Positions 1-6,837 of a stretch of DNA of 17,708 bases are shown here, in pieces. The notes under the pieces were generated by a model. The model did not search any database. It was not told the origin of the DNA and saw only the letters and a program-made list of their open reading frames with translations. Source of the stretch: an uncultured Lachnospiraceae bacterium. GTDB taxonomy: Bacteria > Bacillota_A > Clostridia > Lachnospirales > Lachnospiraceae. The stretch is taken from assembly GCA_910587495.1 (NCBI GenBank), contig CAJUMT010000056.1:1-17708 (forward strand). Direction: 5' to 3'. The translations under genes and the position numbers were made by a program. How positions within the stretch are numbered: the stretch's first letter is position 1; each line of letters starts with the position of its first letter.

Positions 1-51
1 TGTACGGTTCTTAGGCGAGAAAGGGCGGGTAACCGCCCCGACTTAGCCGAC
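1..51 (+). mobile_element. 3' end of a group II intron (domains V/VI), truncated by the contig edge
   Basis: The first bases (2-11, GTACGGTTCT) match the highly conserved 3' strand of group II intron domain V. They are followed by a domain VI-like hairpin: a 6-bp GC stem (23-28 with 33-38) closed by a GTAA tetraloop, flanked by a GGC/GCC pairing (14-16 with 46-48). The sequence ends CCGAC at 47-51, and many bacterial group II introns end in this style. An A at 45, seven bases from that end, is a reasonable branch-point candidate. The intron reads on the plus strand, so its 3' exon (from 52) is the antisense of the symporter gene. The catalytic 5' domains and any reverse transcriptase lie beyond the contig. 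The assignment rests on the domain V motif plus the hairpin; the exact junction is inferred. Confidence 0.72.
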
Positions 52-963
52 TATATCTACGATCAAATAAGCCAATGCGTTAGCTCCGGTTGCTTCAGGA
101 ACAATGAGCTTGGCAGACATTCCTAAAAAAGTAGTCGAAACAGCAATGATAAAAATGCCCGCCGCTGCGATCATTGCTCCTTTCATGGACGCTTTCTTAT
201 CTTTCGCCGCAATACATCTGGTATAATTATCCATATTGGTATAGAAAGAAAACAACGTAGATATTCCCAATCCCAAAATGCTGATCCATCCCCAACTTCC
301 CAGATCAAAATATTCGTTTGGCAACTGTGCAAACGCATGCAATCCTCCTTCCAGTCTGTGCAAACAGACCGGCACTCCAAGCAGCACAATTCCGACAATC
401 AAAATCAAAGTCTGAAACCAGTCTGTGTAAGTGACTGCCAAAAGTCCTCCGGATGCAGTGTAAAAAGTAATGACAACAGCTACAATAATCAGCGAAGTCC
501 TAGAATCCCATCCTGTCAGAGCGCTTAATATCCCTCCCCCTGCCAAAAACTGACTGGCCACGAATCCTGTCATCCCTAAAATCGTACAGATACTTGCCAC
601 CAGACGCGTTTTGGAATCATATCTTTGTTCAATAAAATCCGGATAAGTAGTCAAATCAAATCTTTCACTAATTCGTTTAATCGTCTTGGTAAACGAAAGG
701 GCAAAAATAACGAGACTGATCGCAATAATCAACACATACCAGACTGCCGTAATCCCCCTGTCAAACGCGCGCTCTGCTGTTCCGACAATCGACGCCCCTC
801 CAATCCAAGAGGATAGCCACAAACATGTTAAAGAAAATACATTCACACTTTTTCCTGCCAGAAAATAATCTTCAGAACTTTGTTGTTTTTTGCCTGCATA
901 AATTACAATTACAAGCATGGAAACCATATACGCCGCAATAATCGCAATATCTACTGCTCCCAT
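43..963 (-). CDS. Sodium:solute symporter (SSS family), C-terminally truncated by intron insertion
   Basis: Membrane transporter of the SSS family, which couples Na+ to uptake of a small solute; the substrate cannot be read from sequence. The start is the ATG at 963, preceded by a strong AAGGAGGGGG ribosome-binding site; an in-frame TTG further upstream has no such site. Several hydrophobic segments are visible, the first at about residues 4-23, and the region with GGASIVGTAERAF near residues 50-62 is typical of the family's early helices. Only 306 residues are encoded against a usual 450-550, so the last helices are missing. The final codons (V-G-stop) come from the intron end at 43-51, so the native sequence stops at about residue 304. 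The intron is antisense to this gene, so splicing could not restore it and the product is probably non-functional. Expression is likely controlled by the divergent GntR regulator. Confidence 0.85.
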   Translation of the reverse strand: MGAVDIAIIAAYMVSMLVIVIYAGKKQQSSEDYFLAGKSVNVFSLTCLWLSSWIGGASIVGTAERAFDRGITAVWYVLIIAISLVIFALSFTKTIKRISERFDLTTYPDFIEQRYDSKTRLVASICTILGMTGFVASQFLAGGGILSALTGWDSRTSLIIVAVVITFYTASGGLLAVTYTDWFQTLILIVGIVLLGVPVCLHRLEGGLHAFAQLPNEYFDLGSWGWISILGLGISTLFSFYTNMDNYTRCIAAKDKKASMKGAMIAAAGIFIIAVSTTFLGMSAKLIVPEATGANALAYLIVDIVG

Positions 964-988
964 TTTCCCCCTCCTTTGCAATATTCCC

Positions 989-1003
989 AACTGGTCATAC
1001 CAG
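989..1003. promoter_or_regulatory. FadR/PdhR-type operator 1
   Basis: AACTGGTCATACCAG contains the near-palindrome TGGTCATACCA, of the TGGT-N3-ACCA type bound by FadR-subfamily GntR regulators. It is the exact reverse complement of operator 2 (1027-1041). It lies just downstream of the predicted symporter transcription start (about 1011), where a bound repressor would block clearance. Confidence 0.75.
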
Positions 1004-1017
1004 ATTGTTATGCATTC

Positions 1018-1046
1018 ATAGTACCACTGGTATGACCAGTTGTCAA
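1018..1046 (-). promoter_or_regulatory. Sigma-A promoter of the symporter gene, with embedded operator 2
   Basis: Reading the minus strand, there is a perfect -35 TTGACA (1046-1041), a 17-base spacer and a -10 TACTAT (1023-1018). The second operator, CTGGTATGACCAGTT (1027-1041), fills most of the spacer and touches the -35, so binding would exclude RNA polymerase. The centres of the two operators are 36 bases apart. The likely ligand of the system is the symporter substrate or a catabolite of it (inference). Confidence 0.75.
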
Positions 1047-1194
1047 GTAGTTTTCACTTAACTTCGAAATTTTTCCATAAATTTTCTGAATAATATGCTA
1101 TATATAATAAATTATTATGCTGGAAGTATGCGGTATTTCTGGACAAAACCATATTCATTGTGTAATATAATGGAAATGAAAAGGAGGTATCCAG

Positions 1195-1881
1195 TTGAAA
1201 GACGAGTGTGAATTAAAAAGTTATCAGATCATCATAAAAGAATTTCGCAATATGTTGTCCAATGGCGAACTAAAGTGCGGAGATAAACTCCCATCAGAAA
1301 GAAAAATGACAGATATGTTTCATTTAAGCCGCACTTCTGTAAGAGAAGCATTAAGGTCTCTGGAAATGATGGGAATTGTTGAAAAAAGACATGGCGAAGG
1401 AAATTATATTGTAGACAATGCTGAAAATTCTATGATCGACGTCCTGTCTATCATGCTTATCATGAACAAAGGCACGATGGACGATTTTATGGAATTTCGC
1501 AAGTGGATCGAACTAGGCGCGATAAAAAATGTTATTGAATATTCCAGTAATGAAGAAATCCATCAATTAAGGGCTTACCTGAAAGGCTACGAAAACCATC
1601 AGACCGTATATGACCGAACACAACAAGATATTGCGTTCCATAAGGCAATCGTCAGTCTTTCAAAAAATCCTTTTTTTATCTACATATTCAATGCTTTTTC
1701 TGTATTAGCATCCACACATCTGGAACAAATGCTAAACGAACTTACATCAAATGGGAAAGACAGCAAACAAGTTAATTCTATTCATCAAGAACATTTAGAT
1801 CTGCTATCTGCCATTGAAGCCCGCGATTATAAACAGGCTGAAAAGATTGTTGTCTCACATATTATAACAGTTCATGAATAA
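1195..1881 (+). CDS. GntR-family transcriptional regulator, FadR subfamily (FCD domain)
   Basis: DNA-binding one-component regulator of 228 residues, the usual size. An N-terminal winged helix-turn-helix (about 8-75) carries the classic stretch GDKLPSERKMTDMF followed by LSRTSVREALRSLEMMG. The C-terminal all-helical FCD ligand domain (about 95-220) has D145, H149, H200 and H222 at places that match the family's metal or ligand pocket. The start is the TTG at 1195, seven bases after AAGGAGG (1181-1187). The gene is divergent from the symporter, and two FadR-type operators overlap the symporter promoter, so it most likely represses that gene and is released by the substrate or a breakdown product. 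A weak possible promoter for the regulator itself is TGGACA (1140-1145), 17 bases, then TAATAT (1163-1168). The ligand is unknown. Confidence 0.9.
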   Translation: MKDECELKSYQIIIKEFRNMLSNGELKCGDKLPSERKMTDMFHLSRTSVREALRSLEMMGIVEKRHGEGNYIVDNAENSMIDVLSIMLIMNKGTMDDFMEFRKWIELGAIKNVIEYSSNEEIHQLRAYLKGYENHQTVYDRTQQDIAFHKAIVSLSKNPFFIYIFNAFSVLASTHLEQMLNELTSNGKDSKQVNSIHQEHLDLLSAIEARDYKQAEKIVVSHIITVHE

Positions 1882-1900
1882 ATCCACAGAGTTTTTTGTT

Positions 1901-1927
1901 AAATCATTTTCCAACAGAAAATGATTT
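1901..1927. repeat. Perfect 10-bp inverted repeat (AT-rich)
   Basis: AAATCATTTT (1901-1910) and AAAATGATTT (1918-1927) are perfect inverted copies separated by 7 bases. The right arm overlaps the -35 box of the next promoter, so this may be an operator. It is not followed by a T-run on either strand, so it does not look like an intrinsic terminator. Confidence 0.45.
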
Positions 1928-1953
1928 ACATCAGGATGCAATTTTAATATAAT
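1925..1953 (+). promoter_or_regulatory. Sigma-A promoter of the FtsA-like gene
   Basis: TTTACA (1925-1930), a 17-base spacer, then a perfect TATAAT (1948-1953). Transcription would start near 1960, giving a leader of about 55 bases before the ATG at 2015. The -35 shares bases with the right arm of the inverted repeat at 1901-1927. Confidence 0.75.
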
Positions 1954-2014
1954 AGTATCTGAAAAATACAAGAAATACAGGCTAAAAGTGTCTGTGGAAT
2001 ACAGGAGGGGGAGC

Positions 2015-4111
2015 ATGGCCGCAAAACAAGCGAAAAAAACACAGATGCAGGGCGATGATATGGTATTTGCCCTGGATATCGGCACCCGAAGCATCATTGG
2101 AATGGTAGGAGTCGTTCTGGAAGATAAGGTGAAGATCATTGCCATCGAAAAAGAAGACCATACCGAACGGGCAATGATCGACGGACAGATTGAGAATATA
2201 GAAAAAGTTTCCCTGTTGGCAGAGAAAGTAAAAAAGCGTCTGGAGTCCAAGACGCATACACGTTTGAAGCGAGTATGCGTAGCGGCGGCAGGACGAGCCC
2301 TTCGAACCAAACGGGCAGACTTCGAGCTGACGCTGCCCGGCACGCAGTTAATTGATGATGAGATCATCAGCCGTCTTGAAGCAGGCGCCATCACAAAAGC
2401 AGAGGAAACCTTCACCGCCGAAAATGCGGCAGGTGATGATACACGCCGTTTTTATCTGGTTGGCTACACAGTATGCCAATACTATCTGGACCAATATATG
2501 ATATCCAGTCTGAAAGATCACAGGGGCCAACATGTCAAGGTAGACTTAATTGCCACATTCCTTCCAAGTGAAGTGGTGGAAAGCCTGTATACTACTATGA
2601 ACAAGATCGGGCTTGAAGTAGCCAGCATCACGCTGGAGCCCATTGCCGCCATCAACGCGGCCATTCCCGGCAACTTAAGGCTTTTAAACCTCGTTCTGGT
2701 TGATATCGGAGCCGGAACTTCCGATATCGCTGCCTGTACCGGCGGAAGCGTTACAGGTTATACGATGGCTACCGTAGCAGGAGACGAGATCACAGAAACC
2801 ATTATGAAAGAGTACCTGGTAGACTTTAAGACTGCCGAGGAGATGAAAACAAAGATTGAACTGACAAAAGATATCTCCTTTACAGATATCCTGGGCTTTG
2901 ACAGAAAGGTCCCGGCAGACGACGTATTCCGATGCATTCAGAATACCACTGATACCCTTTGTAAAGAGATTGCGGAAAAAATTTTAGAAGTAAACGGCGG
3001 ACCGCCCTCGGCGCTCTTCTTAGCAGGCGGCGGAAGCAAACTTGCAGGATTAAAAGACGAGCTTACCGTCATCCTTCAGATGGATGCCAACCGGGTGGCC
3101 ATTGCCGGAAACAATTTTCAGATCAACGCATTTTCAGAGGAATACGACCTGAACAATCCTGAATATGCCACCCCCCTTGGAATCGCCGTTTCATCCGGTC
3201 TTAACATGATCCATGACAGCTTCCGGGTGATCTTAAATGAAAAACCCGCCAAACTGTTCAGAAGCGGCAGCTTCACTGTCCTGAACCTTTTAATGATGAA
3301 CGGATACAGTTTCCAGGATATCCTGGGGCGGTCGGGGCTTAATCTGACCGTGGCAGTCAACGGAAGAAGAAAAGTATTCTACGGCACCGCCGCACAGCCC
3401 GCATCACTCTATATTAATAAAAAAGAAGGGAAACTTTCAGAGATTGTCCATGCAGGCGACGCCATTGACTTTATCCCTGCAGTTCCAGGTGTATCCGCGA
3501 AAGCATGCTTAGGAGATATCGAAGGAGCCGCAGACTGCATAGATATCACATTAAACGGAAAGCATATGCCTTTGGAAACGCCTCTGCGGAACGGAGACAT
3601 CATCGTGATGGAGCCGCCGTTAAAAGAAGAACCTCATGCCGAGACAGAAGAAACCGCCCTGCAGGAACCTGCAGCAAAAAAAGAGGAACCCGATGAATCA
3701 CATGCTGCAGAAATATCAGTAATGGCAAACGTACAGAAAGAATCAGAAACAAATATCCTTGCAAAAACAGAGACGGAAGAAACAATATCTCCCGTCTCCA
3801 TAGAACAGACAACTTTCCAGGCTGCTACCGTTGTAGGAGAGACGTCCGTTGTAGAAGCATCCGCGCCAACAGACGCTCCCACGCCTTCGGTTCCGCAGAC
3901 GCCTGTCACCTTCCATCTGAACGGATCTGTACTGCAGCTTCCGCCTAAGGAGGACGGAAGTCCCTACTATCTGATGGACCTGATCCAATATTCCGGCATT
4001 GACCTAAGGCAGCCCAAAGGAAGAGTAAAACTTACCGTAAACGGAAATACTGGAAAGTTCCAGCAAAAACTGGGAGAAGGCGATACCGTTTGCATCGAAG
4101 AGGAAATCTAA
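2015..4111 (+). CDS. FtsA-like (actin-fold) ATPase with C-terminal beta-grasp-like domains
   Basis: Member of the FtsA/PilM branch of the actin-fold ATPases, 698 residues. The nucleotide-binding motifs are clear: phosphate-1 ALDIGTRSIIG (19-29), phosphate-2 LVDIGAGTSDIA (228-239) and the adenosine motif FLAGGGSKLAGL (335-346). True FtsA is about 420 residues and ends in an amphipathic membrane helix, which is absent here. Instead, residues 410-535 look like one or two small beta-grasp-like units, then comes an acidic, Pro/Ala/Thr-rich linker (about 536-630), and a last compact domain (631-698) with VKLTVNGNTGKF and the ending GDTVCIEEEI. The start is the ATG at 2015, behind AGGAGGGG at 2003-2010; the upstream GTG at 1988 lacks a good site. 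The gene has its own promoter and converges on the ThyX-like gene. A role in cell division or envelope assembly is suggested by family only; this is unlikely to be the canonical ftsA. Confidence 0.85.
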   Translation: MAAKQAKKTQMQGDDMVFALDIGTRSIIGMVGVVLEDKVKIIAIEKEDHTERAMIDGQIENIEKVSLLAEKVKKRLESKTHTRLKRVCVAAAGRALRTKRADFELTLPGTQLIDDEIISRLEAGAITKAEETFTAENAAGDDTRRFYLVGYTVCQYYLDQYMISSLKDHRGQHVKVDLIATFLPSEVVESLYTTMNKIGLEVASITLEPIAAINAAIPGNLRLLNLVLVDIGAGTSDIAACTGGSVTGYTMATVAGDEITETIMKEYLVDFKTAEEMKTKIELTKDISFTDILGFDRKVPADDVFRCIQNTTDTLCKEIAEKILEVNGGPPSALFLAGGGSKLAGLKDELTVILQMDANRVAIAGNNFQINAFSEEYDLNNPEYATPLGIAVSSGLNMIHDSFRVILNEKPAKLFRSGSFTVLNLLMMNGYSFQDILGRSGLNLTVAVNGRRKVFYGTAAQPASLYINKKEGKLSEIVHAGDAIDFIPAVPGVSAKACLGDIEGAADCIDITLNGKHMPLETPLRNGDIIVMEPPLKEEPHAETEETALQEPAAKKEEPDESHAAEISVMANVQKESETNILAKTETEETISPVSIEQTTFQAATVVGETSVVEASAPTDAPTPSVPQTPVTFHLNGSVLQLPPKEDGSPYYLMDLIQYSGIDLRQPKGRVKLTVNGNTGKFQQKLGEGDTVCIEEEI

Positions 4112-5514
4112 AGCCCCTCTGGGAACTCCCCAGACGCAAACATCCTCCTTACTTCCTCGCTTCGCCCGCAGGTGGCTTTTCCTTCCGGACATACACCCGA
4201 CACATAACACATGGGGCCATACAGAGAAAACAGCACAGGATGTTTTTCACGCAGAAGCTTTAGAAGAGCTAAGGCGTTATCCCGGATCTCCCATTGCGCC
4301 CGGTTGCAGGTGCGAAGGCGTATAAAAGTACACAGTTCATTGGCGTTCATGGTCGTCATAACCGGTATGGTAAGGCCGCTTAACAGCAGATAGACTTGAT
4401 CGCATTCGGCAAAGCCTGCGGCGTGCAGCGCTTGCGACGTTTCGGCGGTTTTCTTAAAAATACTCCTGTACCGTTCGGTAAGACCCGCTTTCTTTATGCT
4501 GTCCGGAATAATATATTTTTCAAAATCGCATACGGTTAAATACCTGGGAATAACAACAGACTGCATCCTGTGCCGTACCAGGTGTGTAACGCCCGACAAA
4601 GACATATGCTGGAACAGGATTGTAAAATACGCCTGTTCCAGTTCTCTTTTTCGGGAACTGAACATGGCTTTTTTAATCACGGCTTTTTGTAAGGACGGGT
4701 TTTTCACGTCTACAGACCGCCAGTTTCTAAGGCCTGATTCCAGGACAGCCGCCCGGCATATGGATTCCTCCGGATGTTCAGGCCCGTCAAGCAGGACTGC
4801 CAGATCCATAGATTCTGCGGCCATATCAGGCTGTTTTTCCGCCTGTGCCGCAAAGTCCGGGACATACAGGTCTTCTTTAGCAACAGCAGCCGGTTTATGA
4901 AACTGCAAAAACGGAAGCTTGTCCCCGCACTGCCGGATCAAAGATTTTCCAAGCATTACAATCTCCGGATATTCACTGCCGCGCCCCCAGACCATCTCAG
5001 ATACGATCTTTACCAGCTCCCGGGCATTTACCGTACAGTAAAAATTACTTCTAAACCCATATGGAAGTACGAATCTTGCGTCTTCTTTCGGAATGCCCTG
5101 ATCTAGGAAATACGCATATTCTTCAAACAGATATTCCATATGCTTCTGATATTCATCTCTAGCCTGTGCAGACACTCCGTCAAATTCCGGTACAATATAA
5201 CCCATCTTTCCAAAATCTACATACCTTCTGGACTTTACGGTAAAAGAAGCCAGGCGAAATTCAATCATAAACTGTTCTACAAACACAGACACATTATCAA
5301 AAGCCAGGTTCACAAAAGCATGCTCCATCACGGAGGTATGCCCTGAAGACAAAATCTTATGAATCAGGTTTATATTTTCCTCATCATCCCTTTGGCAGGA
5401 TTTTTCATAAATCTCTTCCGACCTTCCCTTCGTGGTGGAAATTCTTCCTGCAGACGCCACGATACTGTGGGCATTCTCATTGTGGTATATTATCTTTACA
5501 GAACTATTCTGCAT
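4108..5514 (-). CDS. ThyX-like protein with two tandem flavin-dependent thymidylate synthase domains
   Basis: ThyX methylates dUMP to dTMP with methylenetetrahydrofolate, NADPH and FAD, and is normally about 220-250 residues and tetrameric. This protein has 468 residues and two ThyX-like halves. In the first, the RHR-x7-S signature has become EFR (85-87) with S95 kept, inside a stretch ending SRRY (95-98). In the second, RHR is intact (314-316) but the serine position is R324, and a good C-terminal signature survives: NANELCTFIRLRTC followed by NRAQWEIRDNAL (390-415). The first half lacks an equivalent of that last motif (SEMVWGRGSEYPEI at 172-185). The start is the ATG at 5514 after GGAG. 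The stop overlaps that of the convergent FtsA-like gene by 4 bases. It could be a real synthase with a shared site, or a diverged enzyme of another function. Confidence 0.82.
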   Translation of the reverse strand: MQNSSVKIIYHNENAHSIVASAGRISTTKGRSEEIYEKSCQRDDEENINLIHKILSSGHTSVMEHAFVNLAFDNVSVFVEQFMIEFRLASFTVKSRRYVDFGKMGYIVPEFDGVSAQARDEYQKHMEYLFEEYAYFLDQGIPKEDARFVLPYGFRSNFYCTVNARELVKIVSEMVWGRGSEYPEIVMLGKSLIRQCGDKLPFLQFHKPAAVAKEDLYVPDFAAQAEKQPDMAAESMDLAVLLDGPEHPEESICRAAVLESGLRNWRSVDVKNPSLQKAVIKKAMFSSRKRELEQAYFTILFQHMSLSGVTHLVRHRMQSVVIPRYLTVCDFEKYIIPDSIKKAGLTERYRSIFKKTAETSQALHAAGFAECDQVYLLLSGLTIPVMTTMNANELCTFIRLRTCNRAQWEIRDNALALLKLLREKHPVLFSLYGPMCYVSGVCPEGKATCGRSEEVRRMFASGEFPEGL

Positions 5515-5560
5515 GCTGTTCTCCTACTTTCTATATGATATTTCGTAACTTCGCAAAATC

Positions 5561-5589
5561 ATTATATGTCATCCACACATAATTTACAA
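5561..5589 (-). promoter_or_regulatory. Sigma-A promoter of the ThyX-like gene
   Basis: On the minus strand: TTGTAA (5589-5584), a 17-base spacer, and a perfect TATAAT (5566-5561). It lies in the 99-base gap after the ArsR-type gene, so the ThyX-like gene need not depend on read-through. The leader would be about 40 bases. Confidence 0.7.
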
Positions 5590-5613
5590 GCACCGTTCCA
5601 GAAACTAACCTGA

Positions 5614-6525
5614 TCATTCATAACTGATCTTTGATTTGATTGACTGATTATGATTGCCGAAACCTGCCCCAAAGATAGTAAGTCCGCCCGGATGCGCCGT
5701 ATCCTCCGGAACCTCAAAGCGGAAAGAAATAGGTGTTGTATAATCAATGGACAAATCGTCAATCTTCACATCTGAAATTTTATTACCTCCATCAATAAAG
5801 GTTCCTTTATCATTAATAAGAAGAACTTTCAAAAGACCGTACTGATTGTTTCCCACTCCATACCAGGCCGGCGTAAAACGGCCCGGTTTAGATCCAAAAT
5901 CTCCTGGACTAATCCAATACCCCAGATAGACACCATTAATAAAAAAGTGGATATCAGAAGGATATACATCCTGATAGCCTGGAGCCTCAGATGATATTTC
6001 AAAAGATATCTGCAGTTCTGTAGGGTGCTCTCCTGCCTTTAAATCGTTTGGTATATTGTATTCAAGATATCCTGTTGTAAACCATAAAATGGAGGCGTCA
6101 AATCTCTGCTGAAAATAAAAATATCGAGGATCGTCATACTCCCCTATGGGGCCATGAAGCGTGGCAAGCCCACAGGTTGGTTTTACACTGCAGGAAGTAT
6201 AATGTCCCACTTTAATATCCTGAATATACCATTTACCTGAGGTTGGAGCCGGAGCCATATCCACAAACAAACTTGTATGTTTAGGATGGCATATTTTCAT
6301 AGAACCGCGCACACCGGAAGTAGATGTAATCTCAATTAGATCCGCCTCGCATAATTTGGTTACATGCGCCGATATTGCACTGTTTGTCATATTCAGCATC
6401 CGGGCAATCTCATTCAGATTTTTATCTTTGTTTTCACGGATGATATTCAACAATTCTATACGGGATTCTGACGCAAGTGCTTTAAAAACAGGTAGCGCCT
6501 CATTTAATGACTTGAAATACAACAT
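5614..6525 (-). CDS. ArsR-type HTH regulator with a large C-terminal sensor-like domain, probably controls the arabinoside operon
   Basis: Transcriptional regulator of 303 residues. The N-terminus (about 8-80) is an ArsR-like winged helix-turn-helix: the ALASESRIELLNII lead-in is typical, and NLNEIARMLNMTNSAISAHVTKL (36-58) is the recognition unit. Classical ArsR proteins end near residue 100-120. Here about 210 further residues, rich in aromatic residues, Gly and predicted beta strands (for example the WYIQDIKVGHY and HFFINGVYLGYW stretches), form what looks like a beta-sandwich domain, with C112 and C118 close together. The gene starts at the ATG at 6525, seven bases after GGAGG, and is divergent from the GH51/transporter operon. 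The likely job is to sense an arabinose-containing sugar and control both directions (inference). The C-terminal fold and ligand are not established from sequence. Confidence 0.8.
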   Translation of the reverse strand: MLYFKSLNEALPVFKALASESRIELLNIIRENKDKNLNEIARMLNMTNSAISAHVTKLCEADLIEITSTSGVRGSMKICHPKHTSLFVDMAPAPTSGKWYIQDIKVGHYTSCSVKPTCGLATLHGPIGEYDDPRYFYFQQRFDASILWFTTGYLEYNIPNDLKAGEHPTELQISFEISSEAPGYQDVYPSDIHFFINGVYLGYWISPGDFGSKPGRFTPAWYGVGNNQYGLLKVLLINDKGTFIDGGNKISDVKIDDLSIDYTTPISFRFEVPEDTAHPGGLTIFGAGFGNHNQSIKSKISYE

Positions 6526-6589
6526 ACAGTTTCCTCCATTTGATTCAGAATCTTAATAAATGACTAAATAGTACACTAAAAACTTAAAT

Positions 6590-6618
6590 ATTATAACATG
6601 CATTCTCACAAAACACAA
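6590..6618 (-). promoter_or_regulatory. Extended -10 promoter of the ArsR-type regulator
   Basis: On the minus strand: TGTTATAAT gives a TGn-extended perfect -10 (TATAAT at 6595-6590), with a weak -35 TTGTGT (6618-6613) 17 bases upstream. The leader would be about 58 bases. Confidence 0.6.
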
Positions 6619-6741
6619 CCGACTATGTAATATGTCAAAAACATTCGGAAAACATTTATACTTTTTGTTAAATTGTATGTACTTTTATTAATAAAAAATT
6701 GAAATAATACATTAATAATTGAAAATTATCCAAAAAACAGG

Positions 6742-6770
6742 TTGACTCAATTCGTATTTTATGATATTAT
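6742..6770 (+). promoter_or_regulatory. Sigma-A promoter of the arabinofuranosidase/ABC operon
   Basis: TTGACT (6742-6747), a 17-base spacer, then TATTAT (6765-6770) with a TGn extension (6762-6764). This is a strong promoter with one mismatch in each box. Transcription would begin near 6777, about 60 bases before the GH51 start codon. Confidence 0.75.
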
Positions 6771-6837
6771 CCCAATTAATAAATATTTTAATTTAATAAT
6801 AAAGTAAAATATGAAATATATTCCAGGAGGAAACTGT

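Larger units (their letters stand above)
6526..6837. promoter_or_regulatory. Divergent, very AT-rich control region between regulator and arabinoside operon
   Basis: This gene-free stretch of 312 bases carries the two back-to-back promoters (6590-6618 minus; 6742-6770 plus). It also contains AT-rich palindromes: TTTTATTAATAAAA (6683-6696) and ATAATT-gaa-AATTAT (6715-6729), which lies just upstream of the plus promoter. These are operator candidates for the ArsR-type regulator, but palindromes arise by chance in DNA this AT-rich. No small gene or riboswitch-like structure was seen. Confidence 0.5.

Noticed and set aside
1901..1927. Rho-independent terminator after the GntR gene
   Set aside because: The stem is AT-rich and no T-run follows on either strand; it overlaps a promoter.
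4118..4134. Terminator hairpin between the FtsA-like and ThyX-like genes
   Set aside because: Only a 6-bp stem (TCTGGG/CCCAGA) within the ThyX coding sequence, without a T-run.
4496..4900. 134-codon plus-strand open frame
   Set aside because: It is antisense to the ThyX-like gene, without a start site or recognisable domain.
6683..6696. TTTTATTAATAAAA as a definite ArsR operator
   Set aside because: A perfect palindrome, but it lies in extremely AT-rich DNA where such palindromes are expected by chance; kept only as a candidate within the control region.
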